Assembly (NCBI RefSeq): GCF_006438955.1
Contig: NZ_RCZK01000003.1
Coordinates: 209,349-273,348, forward strand
Reading direction: 5' to 3'
Origin: Sphingomonas oligophenolica
Lineage (GTDB): Bacteria; Pseudomonadota; Alphaproteobacteria; Sphingomonadales; Sphingomonadaceae
DNA: 64,000 nt
Below, in pieces: positions 56,692 through 64,000 of the stretch. The notes under the pieces were generated by a model. The model was not told the origin of the DNA. It was given only the letters and a program-made list of their open reading frames with translations, and did not search any database. A program made the translations under genes and the position numbers. Position 1 is the first letter of the stretch. Each line of letters begins with the position of its first letter.

Positions 56692-57977
56692 TACTTCCGA
56701 TCCCATGGCCGGCCGCTCGCGGTTTCTTCGGCGAGCATCTGCGCGCGTTGTTCCTTGAGGTGCCACGGCATTTCCTCGAACACGCCGTCGAACAGCGTGT
56801 CGAGCGGCTGGTGGAGACCGTGGCCGAGGATGCCGTTCTTCTCGGCTTCCTTCTGCTCGGCCTTGACCAGATCGGCGAGTTCCTTGTCCTGCGCGGCATG
56901 GCGGTCCTCGTCCCATTCGCGGAGTCCGATCAGGTGATCCTTGAGGCGGCGGACGGGATCGCCGAGCGGCCACGCGTTGGGCTCGCCCGCGCTGCGGTAT
57001 TGGGTCGGGTCGTCGGAGGTCGAATGGCCCTCGGCGCGGTAGGTGAAATGCTCGATCAGCGTCGGCCCCTGGTTGGTCCGCGCGCGCTCCGCCGCCCACA
57101 AGGTCGCCGCATAGACTGCGAGCGCGTCGTTGCCGTCGACGCGGAGCCCGGCGATGCCGTAACCGACCGCGCGCGCCGCGAAGGTCGTCGATTCGGCGCC
57201 TGCGAAGCCCGAAAAGCTTGAGATCGCCCATTGGTTGTTGACGATGTTGAGGATCACGGGCGCGCGATACACCGCGGCAAAGGTGCAGGCGGAATGGAAA
57301 TCGCCCTCCGCGGTCGATCCCTCGCCGCACCACGTCGCGGCGATCCGGGTGTCGCCCTTCGCCGCGCTCGCCATCGCCCAGCCGACCGCCTGCGGATATT
57401 GCGTCGTCAGGTTGCCCGAGATCGAGAAGAACCCATGATCCCGCGCGGAATACATGATCGGCAGCTGCTTGCCCTGGAGCTTGTCGCCGCGGTTCGAGTA
57501 AATCTGGTTCATCATCTCGACCAGGGGATAGCCGCGGGTGATCAGGATGCCCTGCTGGCGATAGCTCGGGAAGCACATGTCGTCGGGGTCGAGCGCGTGG
57601 GTCGCCGCGACCGCGACCGCCTCCTCGCCGAGCGCCTTCATGTAGAAGCTGGTCTTGCCCTGCCGCTGGGCGCGAAACATGCGCTCGTCGAACGCGCGCA
57701 GCAATGCCATGTTGCGCAGCATCTTGCGCAGCATATCTGGAGACAGCCTGGGGTTCCACGGGCCGACCGCGTGGCCGTCGTCGTCGAGCACGCGGACCAG
57801 CGTATAGGCCAGATCGGTGAAATCGCCGGGGTGCGCCGCGGTATCCGGGCGTCGCGCCTCGCCCGCGGGGGGGATGCCCACCGCGGCGAAATCGACCGCA
57901 TCGCCGGGCCTGAACTTGGGTTCGGGCACGTGCAATGACAGCGTCGGCAAATTGGCACGCGGATGCTCGCTCGCCAT
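56691..57977 (-). CDS. bkdA1: Branched-chain 2-oxoacid dehydrogenase E1 alpha
   Basis: 428 residues from ATG 57977 (MASEHPRANLPTLSLHVPEP). The thiamine-diphosphate motif GDTRIAATWCGEGSTAEGDF with NNQWAIS, the substrate segment FPSYRQQGILITRGY and the loop FTYRAEGHSTSDDPTQYRSA match 2-oxoisovalerate dehydrogenase rather than pyruvate dehydrogenase. It is first in the E1a-E1b-E2 operon. No E3 gene is nearby, so lipoamide dehydrogenase must be supplied elsewhere. Confidence 0.95.
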   Translation of the reverse strand: MASEHPRANLPTLSLHVPEPKFRPGDAVDFAAVGIPPAGEARRPDTAAHPGDFTDLAYTLVRVLDDDGHAVGPWNPRLSPDMLRKMLRNMALLRAFDERMFRAQRQGKTSFYMKALGEEAVAVAATHALDPDDMCFPSYRQQGILITRGYPLVEMMNQIYSNRGDKLQGKQLPIMYSARDHGFFSISGNLTTQYPQAVGWAMASAAKGDTRIAATWCGEGSTAEGDFHSACTFAAVYRAPVILNIVNNQWAISSFSGFAGAESTTFAARAVGYGIAGLRVDGNDALAVYAATLWAAERARTNQGPTLIEHFTYRAEGHSTSDDPTQYRSAGEPNAWPLGDPVRRLKDHLIGLREWDEDRHAAQDKELADLVKAEQKEAEKNGILGHGLHQPLDTLFDGVFEEMPWHLKEQRAQMLAEETASGRPWDRK

Positions 57978-58094
57978 CGTCTCTCCATTCGATTGGCACG
58001 TGGACTCGCTTCCACAACGCCTCACGACCGCTGTCGTGCCTTTGTAATAAAATTTCAAGGCTCTCTTTTCTTCCCCCGGTGGGGGAGGAAAGGC

Positions 58095-59096
58095 TCACCC
58101 CACCGTTTGCTCAATCACCCCGAAGATCGGATGGCGATGATCGTCTTCCGCCCAGATGCGGACGGTGTCGCCCGCCTTCAGGAACGGCGTGACCGGCTTG
58201 CCGCCCTCAATCGTCTCGATCGTGCGCAGTTCGGCGAGGCAGGAATAGCCGACTCCACCCGCGGCGATCGTCTTGCCGGGACCGCCATCGGCATCGCGGT
58301 TCGACACGGTGCCCGAGCCGACGATCGTCCCCGCGCCGAGCCGCCGCGTCTTGGCCGCGTGCGCGACCAGCGTGCCGAAATCGAACGTCATGTCCTCGCC
58401 CGCCTCCGCGCGCCCGAACGGCGTGCCGTTGAGGTCGACCATGAGCTTGCGGTGCAATCTGCCGTCGCGCCACCAGTCGCCGAGCGCATCGGGGGTGACG
58501 AACACCGGCGAGAAGGCGCTCGCGGGCTTCGACTGGAAGAAACCGAACCCCTTGCCGAGCTCGGCGGGGATCAGGTTGCGCAAGCTGACGTCGTTGGTGA
58601 GGCCTACCAGCACGATCCCCGCCAGCGCCTGTTCGCGGGTCGCGCCGAGCGGCACGTCGCCGGTCACCACGACCACCTCGGCCTCGAGGTCGCAGCCCCA
58701 GCTTTCGTCGGCGAGCGGGATCGGGTCGCGCGGCCCCAGGAAGCCGTCGGAGCCGCCCTGGTACATCAGCGGATCGTGCCAGAAGCTGTCGGGCATCTCG
58801 GCGTTGCGCGCCTGCCGGACCAGCGCGACATGGTTCACATAGGCCGACCCGTCCGCCCATTGATACGCGCGGGGCAGGGGGGAGGCGGCATCATGTTCGT
58901 GGAACCGTTCGCGCGGGATCGCGGCATGGTCGAGATCGGTCGCCAGGTTGGTGAGATCGGGCAGCACCCGGTCCCAATCGTCGAGCGCGGCCTGCAAGGT
59001 CGGCGCGATGTGGGAGGCGTCGGCGTACCAGGCGAGGTCGTCCGACACGACGACGAGCTTGCCATCGCGGCCGTGCTTTAGGCTGGCCAGTTTCAT
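58095..59096 (-). CDS. Fumarylacetoacetate hydrolase (FAH) family protein
   Basis: 333 residues from ATG 59096 (MKLASLKHGRDGKLVVVSDD). FAH-fold motifs are YQGGSDGFLGPRDPIPLADE, GCDLEAEVVVVTGDVPLG, and GLTNDVSLRNLIPAELGKGF with the metal-binding Glu/Asp set. It may cleave fumarylacetoacetate in tyrosine breakdown or another C-C diketone; neighbouring tyrosine genes are not in view. The frame continues upstream through a family B repeat. Confidence 0.9.
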   Translation of the reverse strand: MKLASLKHGRDGKLVVVSDDLAWYADASHIAPTLQAALDDWDRVLPDLTNLATDLDHAAIPRERFHEHDAASPLPRAYQWADGSAYVNHVALVRQARNAEMPDSFWHDPLMYQGGSDGFLGPRDPIPLADESWGCDLEAEVVVVTGDVPLGATREQALAGIVLVGLTNDVSLRNLIPAELGKGFGFFQSKPASAFSPVFVTPDALGDWWRDGRLHRKLMVDLNGTPFGRAEAGEDMTFDFGTLVAHAAKTRRLGAGTIVGSGTVSNRDADGGPGKTIAAGGVGYSCLAELRTIETIEGGKPVTPFLKAGDTVRIWAEDDHRHPIFGVIEQTVG

Positions 59097-59105
59097 GATG
59101 ATATT

Positions 59106-59200
59106 CCTCTCAACCGTTCGCCCTGAGCCTGTCGAAGGGCAGTCCGCAACACCGGTAACGACTGTCACCGCCCTTCGACAAGCTCAGGGCGAACGGAAAC
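59106..59200. repeat. Family B repeat pair
   Basis: CGTTCGCCCTGAGCCTGTCG and CCTTCGACAAGCTCAGGGCG are inverted arms about 45 bases apart, between divergent FAH and acyl-CoA dehydrogenase genes. Confidence 0.85.
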
Positions 59201-59284
59201 CCTGCGGAAGCGACCATAACATTTGTTACTTGACCCCTTCCACGCGATTCCGCACGCTTGCCCAAACCAGATCAGAGGATGCCC

Positions 59285-60439
59285 ATGTCGCTCGATACCC
59301 TGCCCGGCCGCACCGCGTATAACGAGGATCACGAGGCGTTCCGCCAGACGGTGCGCAGCTTCCTGCGGAAGGAGGGGGTTCCCAACGTGAACGCATGGGA
59401 GGAGGCGCGGCTCGTCCCCAAGGAGTTCTGGCGCAAGGCGGGTGCAATCGGGATGCTGTGCCCGACGGTGCCCGAGGCCTATGGCGGGCTGGGGCTCGAT
59501 TTCGGCTATAACGCGATCGTCGACGAAGAGATGAGTTACAACGGCGTGCCCGCGGGCTTCTCGCTCCAGTCGGATATCGTCGCGGGCTATATCGAACATT
59601 ATGGATCGGAGGAGCAGAAGGCCGAATGGCTCCCCAGGATGGTCGCGGGCGAGGTCATCACCGCGATCGCGATGACCGAACCGGGCACCGGCAGCGACCT
59701 CCAGGCGATCCGCACGAGCGCCAAGAAGGATGGCAATCATTACGTCATCAACGGATCGAAGACATACATCACCAACGGCCAGAACACCGACCTGACGCTG
59801 GTCGTCGCCAAGACCGATCCGACCGCCGTCCCGGCGTGGAAGGGGATGTCGATCATCCTGGTCGAGAGCGATCGCGAGGGGTTCAAAAAGGGCCGCAAGC
59901 TCGACAAGATCGGCATGGAAGCGGCGGACACGTCGGAGCTGTTCTTCGAGGACGTCCGCGTGCCGATCACCAATTGCCTCGGCGAGGAGGGCAAGGGCTT
60001 CATCTACCTGATGAGCCAGTTGCCGCAGGAGCGGCTGTCGATCGCGGTCAGCGTAATGGCGTCGAGCCAGAAGGCGTTCGACGAAACGGTCGAGTTCACC
60101 AAATCGCGCAAGGCGTTCGCGGGCATGGTGTTCGATTTCCAGAACACCCGCTTCGTGCTCGCGGACCTCAAGGCGAAACTGCAGGTCGGCTGGGCGCATC
60201 TCGACTGGGCGATCGCGCGGCACCTGAGGGGCGAACTGACCAACGAGGAAGGCGCGGCGGCGAAGCTGTGGCACACCGACCTGCAATGGGAGGTGATGGA
60301 CCAATGCCTCCAGCTCCACGGCGGGGCTGGTTATATGAACGAATATCCGATCGCGCGTGCGTGGCGCGCGGCGCGGGTGACGCGGATTTTCGGTGGGACG
60401 AACGAGATCATGAAGGAACTGATCGGACGTTCGCTGTGA
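59285..60439 (+). CDS. Acyl-CoA dehydrogenase
   Basis: About 384 residues from ATG 59285, preferred over ATG 59279 because AGAGG then has normal spacing. Flavin and substrate motifs include AMTEPGTGSDLQAIRTSAKK, YVINGSKTYITNG, FDFQNTRFVLADLKAKLQVG and the C-terminal GGTNEIMKELIGRS. LHGGAGYMNEYPIARAWR is typical of the family; the catalytic Glu lies shortly after it in many members. It oxidises acyl-CoA with FAD and electron-transferring flavoprotein, probably downstream of the branched-chain complex. Confidence 0.93.
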   Translation: MSLDTLPGRTAYNEDHEAFRQTVRSFLRKEGVPNVNAWEEARLVPKEFWRKAGAIGMLCPTVPEAYGGLGLDFGYNAIVDEEMSYNGVPAGFSLQSDIVAGYIEHYGSEEQKAEWLPRMVAGEVITAIAMTEPGTGSDLQAIRTSAKKDGNHYVINGSKTYITNGQNTDLTLVVAKTDPTAVPAWKGMSIILVESDREGFKKGRKLDKIGMEAADTSELFFEDVRVPITNCLGEEGKGFIYLMSQLPQERLSIAVSVMASSQKAFDETVEFTKSRKAFAGMVFDFQNTRFVLADLKAKLQVGWAHLDWAIARHLRGELTNEEGAAAKLWHTDLQWEVMDQCLQLHGGAGYMNEYPIARAWRAARVTRIFGGTNEIMKELIGRSL

Positions 60440-60506
60440 CAATCCGCTGCGTTCGCGGGGTCGTGACGCGATAGTCTGATGAGCCCCACGACGCGCCACG
60501 TTCCAT

Positions 60507-60548
60507 AAAAAAAGGGCCGCGCTCCCGAAGGAGCGCGGCCCCGTTTTT
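60507..60548. terminator. Strong bidirectional terminator
   Basis: GGGCCGCGCTCC (60514-60525) pairs with GGAGCGCGGCCC (60530-60541), flanked by an A-run on the left and CGTTTTT on the right. It serves both the acyl-CoA dehydrogenase and the convergent autotransporter gene. Confidence 0.92.
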
Positions 60549-60558
60549 ACCAGCAGGA

Positions 60559-63012
60559 CTAGAAGTGGATCTTCACCGATCCGCCATAGGCCTGGTTCTT
60601 GATGTCCTGGCGCTCGAAGGTCGAATTCGCGCTCACCGACAGTTCGATCGCGCCGGTGTTGTACGACACGCCGACCGCGGCCTCGCCCCAATTCTGGTCG
60701 TCGCTCGCCAGCGCGAAGGTCGCGCTCGGCCCGATCCCGCCGACGAAGTTCGCGCCGAACAGGCCGGGGCGATTGACGAAGTCATGGACGTAATAGGCCG
60801 AGGCGAACGGCTTGAACGCGCCGTTGCCCGCCAGCGTCAGCCCCGCACGGGCCTGTTCGCTGTCGAGATTCTGGCGATCGTAGCGCAATGCCGGGCCGCC
60901 GGGGGCACCGGTTTCGACCGTCGGGGTGAACTCGATCCGGTTGGCGCGGAACGCGACCCGCGGGCCGACGTTCAGCGTGCCGAACTGATACGACTTGCCC
61001 AGTCCGATCTCACCCGAGAAGGTGAACGCATTGTCCTGGCTGCGCAGCGCGTAGGGCGTGCCCGCCAAGCTGACGTTGCGACGGGTTTCGGCGCGGTAGA
61101 GCCCCGCACTCGCCTGCGCATCGAGCGAGAAGCCCGAAACCACGCCCTTGGCGTAGAGCGTGCCCTGGAACAGCTGGCCACGCGCTTGCTGGGCCACCCC
61201 GCCGGTGGTGCCGTCGACCTTGGTGTAGTTGAGGCCGAACCCGATCACGCTGTGGTCGTCGAGCTGCGCGTCGATCCCCGCGACCGCATAATAGCCGTCG
61301 AAATCGTCACGTCCGCCGAACGGCACCGCAGTGGGCATCGAGGCGCTGTCGCCATTGATATAGCCACCGCCGATAAAGACGTTGGCGCCTTCGGCGATGA
61401 CGCCGTCGGTCACCGTCGATCCCGACGCATCGGTCATCGTCTGCGCGCTGCCGGGCAGGTCGGTCGCCAGCAACGACGCGAACTGCTGCGGCTTGCCGAT
61501 CATCGTCAACGTGCCAGACAGCGGCACCGACGGATCGAGTTCGGAGAGATGCTGGCGATAGAAGCGGGCGGCGTTGTCGGTGACGACGGTACCGATCGCG
61601 TATTTCAGCGTCTCGGTGCGCGGCGCCAGCCCTTCGAGCGTCGACCTGATCGTCGCCTGATTCTGGAGATCGAGCGTGCCGTAGAGCGCCGAAAGATTGT
61701 CCTGGTTCGACCGGTTCTGGTCGAGCAGCCGCGCATAGGCGGTCTGAACCGGGGTGTTGGCGACGACGTCGCGGTACAGCCCGGCGACGATCCGCGCCTG
61801 CACCGCATTGGCCGAATAGACGAATTGCGGCGTCAGGATCGCCGACAGCGGAACGGCGGGGTTAAACACGCCCGAGATTCCGCCCTGCGAGGTAACGATC
61901 GTGTAGGTATCGCCCGAACGGATCGTATAGCCCGCGACCGGTGCGAAGCCGACCCGGCCGCCGACATTGACGAGGCCGTCCACGGGGGTCGTTCCCTTGA
62001 AAATGGTCGAAACCCCGGCGAGCCGATCCGACGTGCCGTTCGGCCCGACATCGACCAGCAACACGCTGCCCGACGACAATACGACATTGCCGCCGACCGT
62101 CAGCGTGCCGATCGTGCCCGTCGTGCCGGGCGCGATCATGCCGCGGACGCTGGTCAGGTACGGCGCGTTGATGCGCCCCGATCCGGTCAGCCCGCCGGTC
62201 AGCAGGAAGTAATCGCCGCCGGAATTGATCGTCCCGTCGACCTGGACTACGCCATCATATTGATTGACGCCGATCAGGCTGGTGAGCGACCCGGCGGTGG
62301 TGACGTTGAGCTTCGCCTGCGCGTTCAGCACGCTGAACCGGTCGATCGTCACCTTGGTGTCGAGTGTCGTCGTCCCCGCGGCATCGAGCGTGATGTCGTA
62401 ATAGCGCGCGTTGGTCTTGGTCGCGGCATTCGGGTCGATGTTGTTGGGGACGAAGTTGGTCGCACCGGGCAGCCCGTTGGCGAGCGTCGCGGGCGGCAAT
62501 GCCAGCGTCGTAACGGTGCCGGCCGCGGCGATATCGGTCGTGCCGTCGGTCGCCTCGTTGACCATCCCGTCGAGCGAGCTGACCGCCGCGCCGCCGTCCT
62601 GCGCCTCGTGGATCGAGGTCATGCCGTGGTCGCGCGCGGCGCCGATCGCCACCTTGGCGTTGTAGGCGGCGCGCACCGCATCGGTCGAACTCGCGACCTT
62701 CGCGACATCGGCTGCATTGCCCGCAGGCACGGTCGCGTCGACCGGCCTGCCGTTGACGGTCTCCACGCCGGTCGCATTATCGTAGCAATCGCTGACCGTT
62801 TTCGTGTCGAAGCAGATCTGACCGAACTTGCCGCTGGTGCCCTTGATGCCGTCGCCCGGCGCGGTGGGGATGCCGTTGACGAGCTGGCCGCCGACGATGA
62901 TGTTGTACGCCGGGTCGAGCGTCGTCTGCCAATGCGTCGGGTCGCTCCACTTGCCGTCGCCCGCCTTGGCCGCGGCGTAACGATAGGGGTTGTTCGCGGC
63001 GATATAGTCCCA
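60559..63012 (-). pseudogene. Autotransporter beta-barrel protein, 5' end lost to an IS element
   Basis: About 817 codons remain open. The passenger part reads WDYIAANNPYRYAAAKAGDG at its truncated start, then pectin-lyase-like repeats (TDRFSVLNAQAKLNV-type and GVVQVDGTINSGGDYFLLTG). The last 270 residues are an autotransporter barrel (GFGLNYTKVDGTTGGVAQQA, YYVHDFVNRPGLFGANFVGG) ending in VKIHF with terminal Phe. The frame runs without a stop right up to the IS boundary near 63013, where the signal peptide should be. Internal GTG starts exist (62766) but would lack a signal, so the protein is probably not exported. Confidence 0.85.
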
Positions 63013-63075
63013 GAGAGGTGGCTCCGGTCGTCTGCACAGGCTCGCGGCTTGGATAAGTGGATCGCCGCTGGTTGA

Positions 63076-64000
63076 TCATGCCGCTGCGAGAAGCGGCTGG
63101 TCGAAGTATATCTGGTCGGGCGTGCGGCCGCCAAGAGCTGAGTGCGGCCGGATGCCATTATAAAATGCGAAGTATCGGCCGATGCCGGCGCGGGCCTCGG
63201 GGACCGATGCGTAGGCGTGCAGATATACCTCCTCGTATTTCACCGAGCGCCAAAGGCGCTCAACGAACACGTTGTCGCGCCAGCAGCCCTTGCCGTCCAT
63301 ACTGATGGCGTATCGGCCGATGCCGGCGCGGGCCTCGGGGACCGATGCGTAGGCGTGCAGATATACCTCCTCGTATTTCACCGAGCGCCAAAGGCGCTCA
63401 ACGAACACGTTGTCGCGCCAGCAGCCCTTGCCGTCCATACTGATGGCGATCTGCTCGCGGTGGAGGACGGCGGTGAAGGCGGTACTGGTAAATTGCGAAC
63501 CCTGATCGGTGTTGAAGATCGTGGGTTTGCCGTAGCGTGCCAGCGCTTCTTCCAGCGCCTCGATGCAGAATGCGGTGTCGAGCGAGATCGAGACCCTCCA
63601 GGCCAGCACCCGCCGGGTGAACCAGTCGACGATCGCGACCAGATAGACAAAGCCGCGCGCCATCGGGATGTACGTGATGTCCGTCGCCCACACCTGGTTC
63701 GGCCGCCAGCTTGCGCAGCAGATACGGATAGATCTTGTGTCCCGGCGCGGGCTTCGAGGTATTCGGCCGCCGGTAGATCGCCTCCAGTCCCATCCGCTTC
63801 ATCAGCGTCGCGACATGCCGCCGCCCGACTTGCACGCGGTCCTGCCGGAGCAGATCGCGCAGCATCCGGCTACCCGCAAACGGGTAGAGCAGATGTAGCT
63901 CGTCGATCCGCCGCATGATCGCCAGATCGGCCTCCGATACCGGCCGCGGCAGATAATAGATGCTGCCGCGACTGATCTCGAGCTGCTGTGCCTGACGGGT
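63076..64000 (-). pseudogene. IS3-family transposase OrfB, frameshifted and internally duplicated
   Basis: From the window edge the frame reads GSIYYLPRPVSEADLAIMRR, PFAGSRMLRDLLRQDRV, IYRRPNTSKPAPGHKIYPYL, then LLRKLAAE. The continuation RPNQVWATDITYIPM lies in another frame, so one base was gained or lost near 63705. The rve domain has Asp in WATDITYIP and in FNTDQGSQFTS, and Glu in DNVFVERLW. A 138-bp tandem duplication repeats 46 residues including that Glu. It ends FDQPLLAAA. Both changes should impair the enzyme unless programmed frameshifting is used. Confidence 0.88.
63173..63448. repeat. 138-bp tandem duplication in the transposase
   Basis: Bases 63173-63310 and 63311-63448 are two direct copies, apparently identical. 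Each encodes 46 residues from AISMDGKGCWRDN to EARAGIGRY, in frame. Confidence 0.93.

Larger units (their letters stand above)
63013..64000 (-). mobile_element. IS3-family insertion sequence, partial at window edge
   Basis: The left end lies near 63013, where autotransporter homology stops and GAGGTGGCTCCGGTCGTCTG, an IS3-like terminal sequence, begins. It contains an OrfB-type transposase on the minus strand. The other end, OrfA and the target duplication are outside the window. Confidence 0.85.

Noticed and set aside
54156..57221. 1021-codon plus-strand frame opposite the E2 and E1 genes
   Set aside because: Shadow of three minus-strand genes that carry full catalytic motifs.
63173..63448. 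Tandem repeat as a CRISPR or integron feature
   Set aside because: Only two direct copies, wholly coding for transposase residues.

Overview
The window looks like a chromosomal segment of an alphaproteobacterium of the order Sphingomonadales, most probably Sphingomonas or a close relative. The grounds are high-GC codon use, the gene orders rnd-lptC-lptA-lptB-rpoN, rimP-nusA-ylxR-infB-rbfA and lepB-rnc-era, MlaA and GDSL-autotransporter proteins of sphingomonad type, and two families of short palindromic repeats scattered between genes. This placement is inferred from protein resemblance, not from a 16S gene; I saw no rRNA or tRNA gene. No stretch longer than about 300 bases lacks a gene; the larger gaps (200-270 bases) mostly hold repeats.

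Layout. 1-3.1 kb is a small accessory island: a partial HTH protein with an aspartate-rich tail, a BrnT toxin with an overlapping XRE-type antitoxin and a small downstream gene, then an A/T-richer DarT1 ADP-ribosyltransferase / NADAR antitoxin pair. 3.1-5.2 kb is thiC under a TPP riboswitch. 5.2-17.4 kb is mostly envelope, lipid and secreted-enzyme genes (MipA/OmpV, DUF2141, sterol desaturase, MlaA, retropepsin-like protease, S10 peptidase, GDSL autotransporter) plus a divergent pair of ligase-associated DNA-repair enzymes (Lhr-type helicase and MBL exonuclease). 17.5-21.9 kb is rpoN with the lipopolysaccharide-export genes and an RNase D. 21.9-34.5 kb holds TerC, a glycine-rich double cold-shock protein, glutaminyl cyclotransferase, katG, an L,D-transpeptidase, a DsbA-type oxidoreductase, an MHS transporter and a propeller-amidohydrolase. 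34.6-41.6 kb is the rimP-nusA-tautomerase-ylxR-infB-rbfA translation/transcription operon. 41.8-53.9 kb holds a PQQ-type sugar dehydrogenase, thioesterases, crotonases, thiolase, SDR, the lepB-rnc-(GIY-YIG)-era cluster, pgi and gor. 54.2-60.4 kb encodes a branched-chain 2-oxoacid dehydrogenase (E1 alpha, E1 beta, E2) with an FAH-family hydrolase and an acyl-CoA dehydrogenase nearby, which fits branched-chain amino acid or acyl-CoA catabolism. 60.6-64 kb is an autotransporter gene cut by an IS3-family element whose transposase is frameshifted and carries a 138-bp tandem duplication.

The most notable feature is how the palindromic repeats interact with genes. One repeat is read through in frame inside the E2 linker, one supplies the start of ThiC, and one forms the tail of a GIY-YIG protein and brings its stop codon onto the era start. 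The other candidate system is the DarT1/NADAR module next to a BrnT module.
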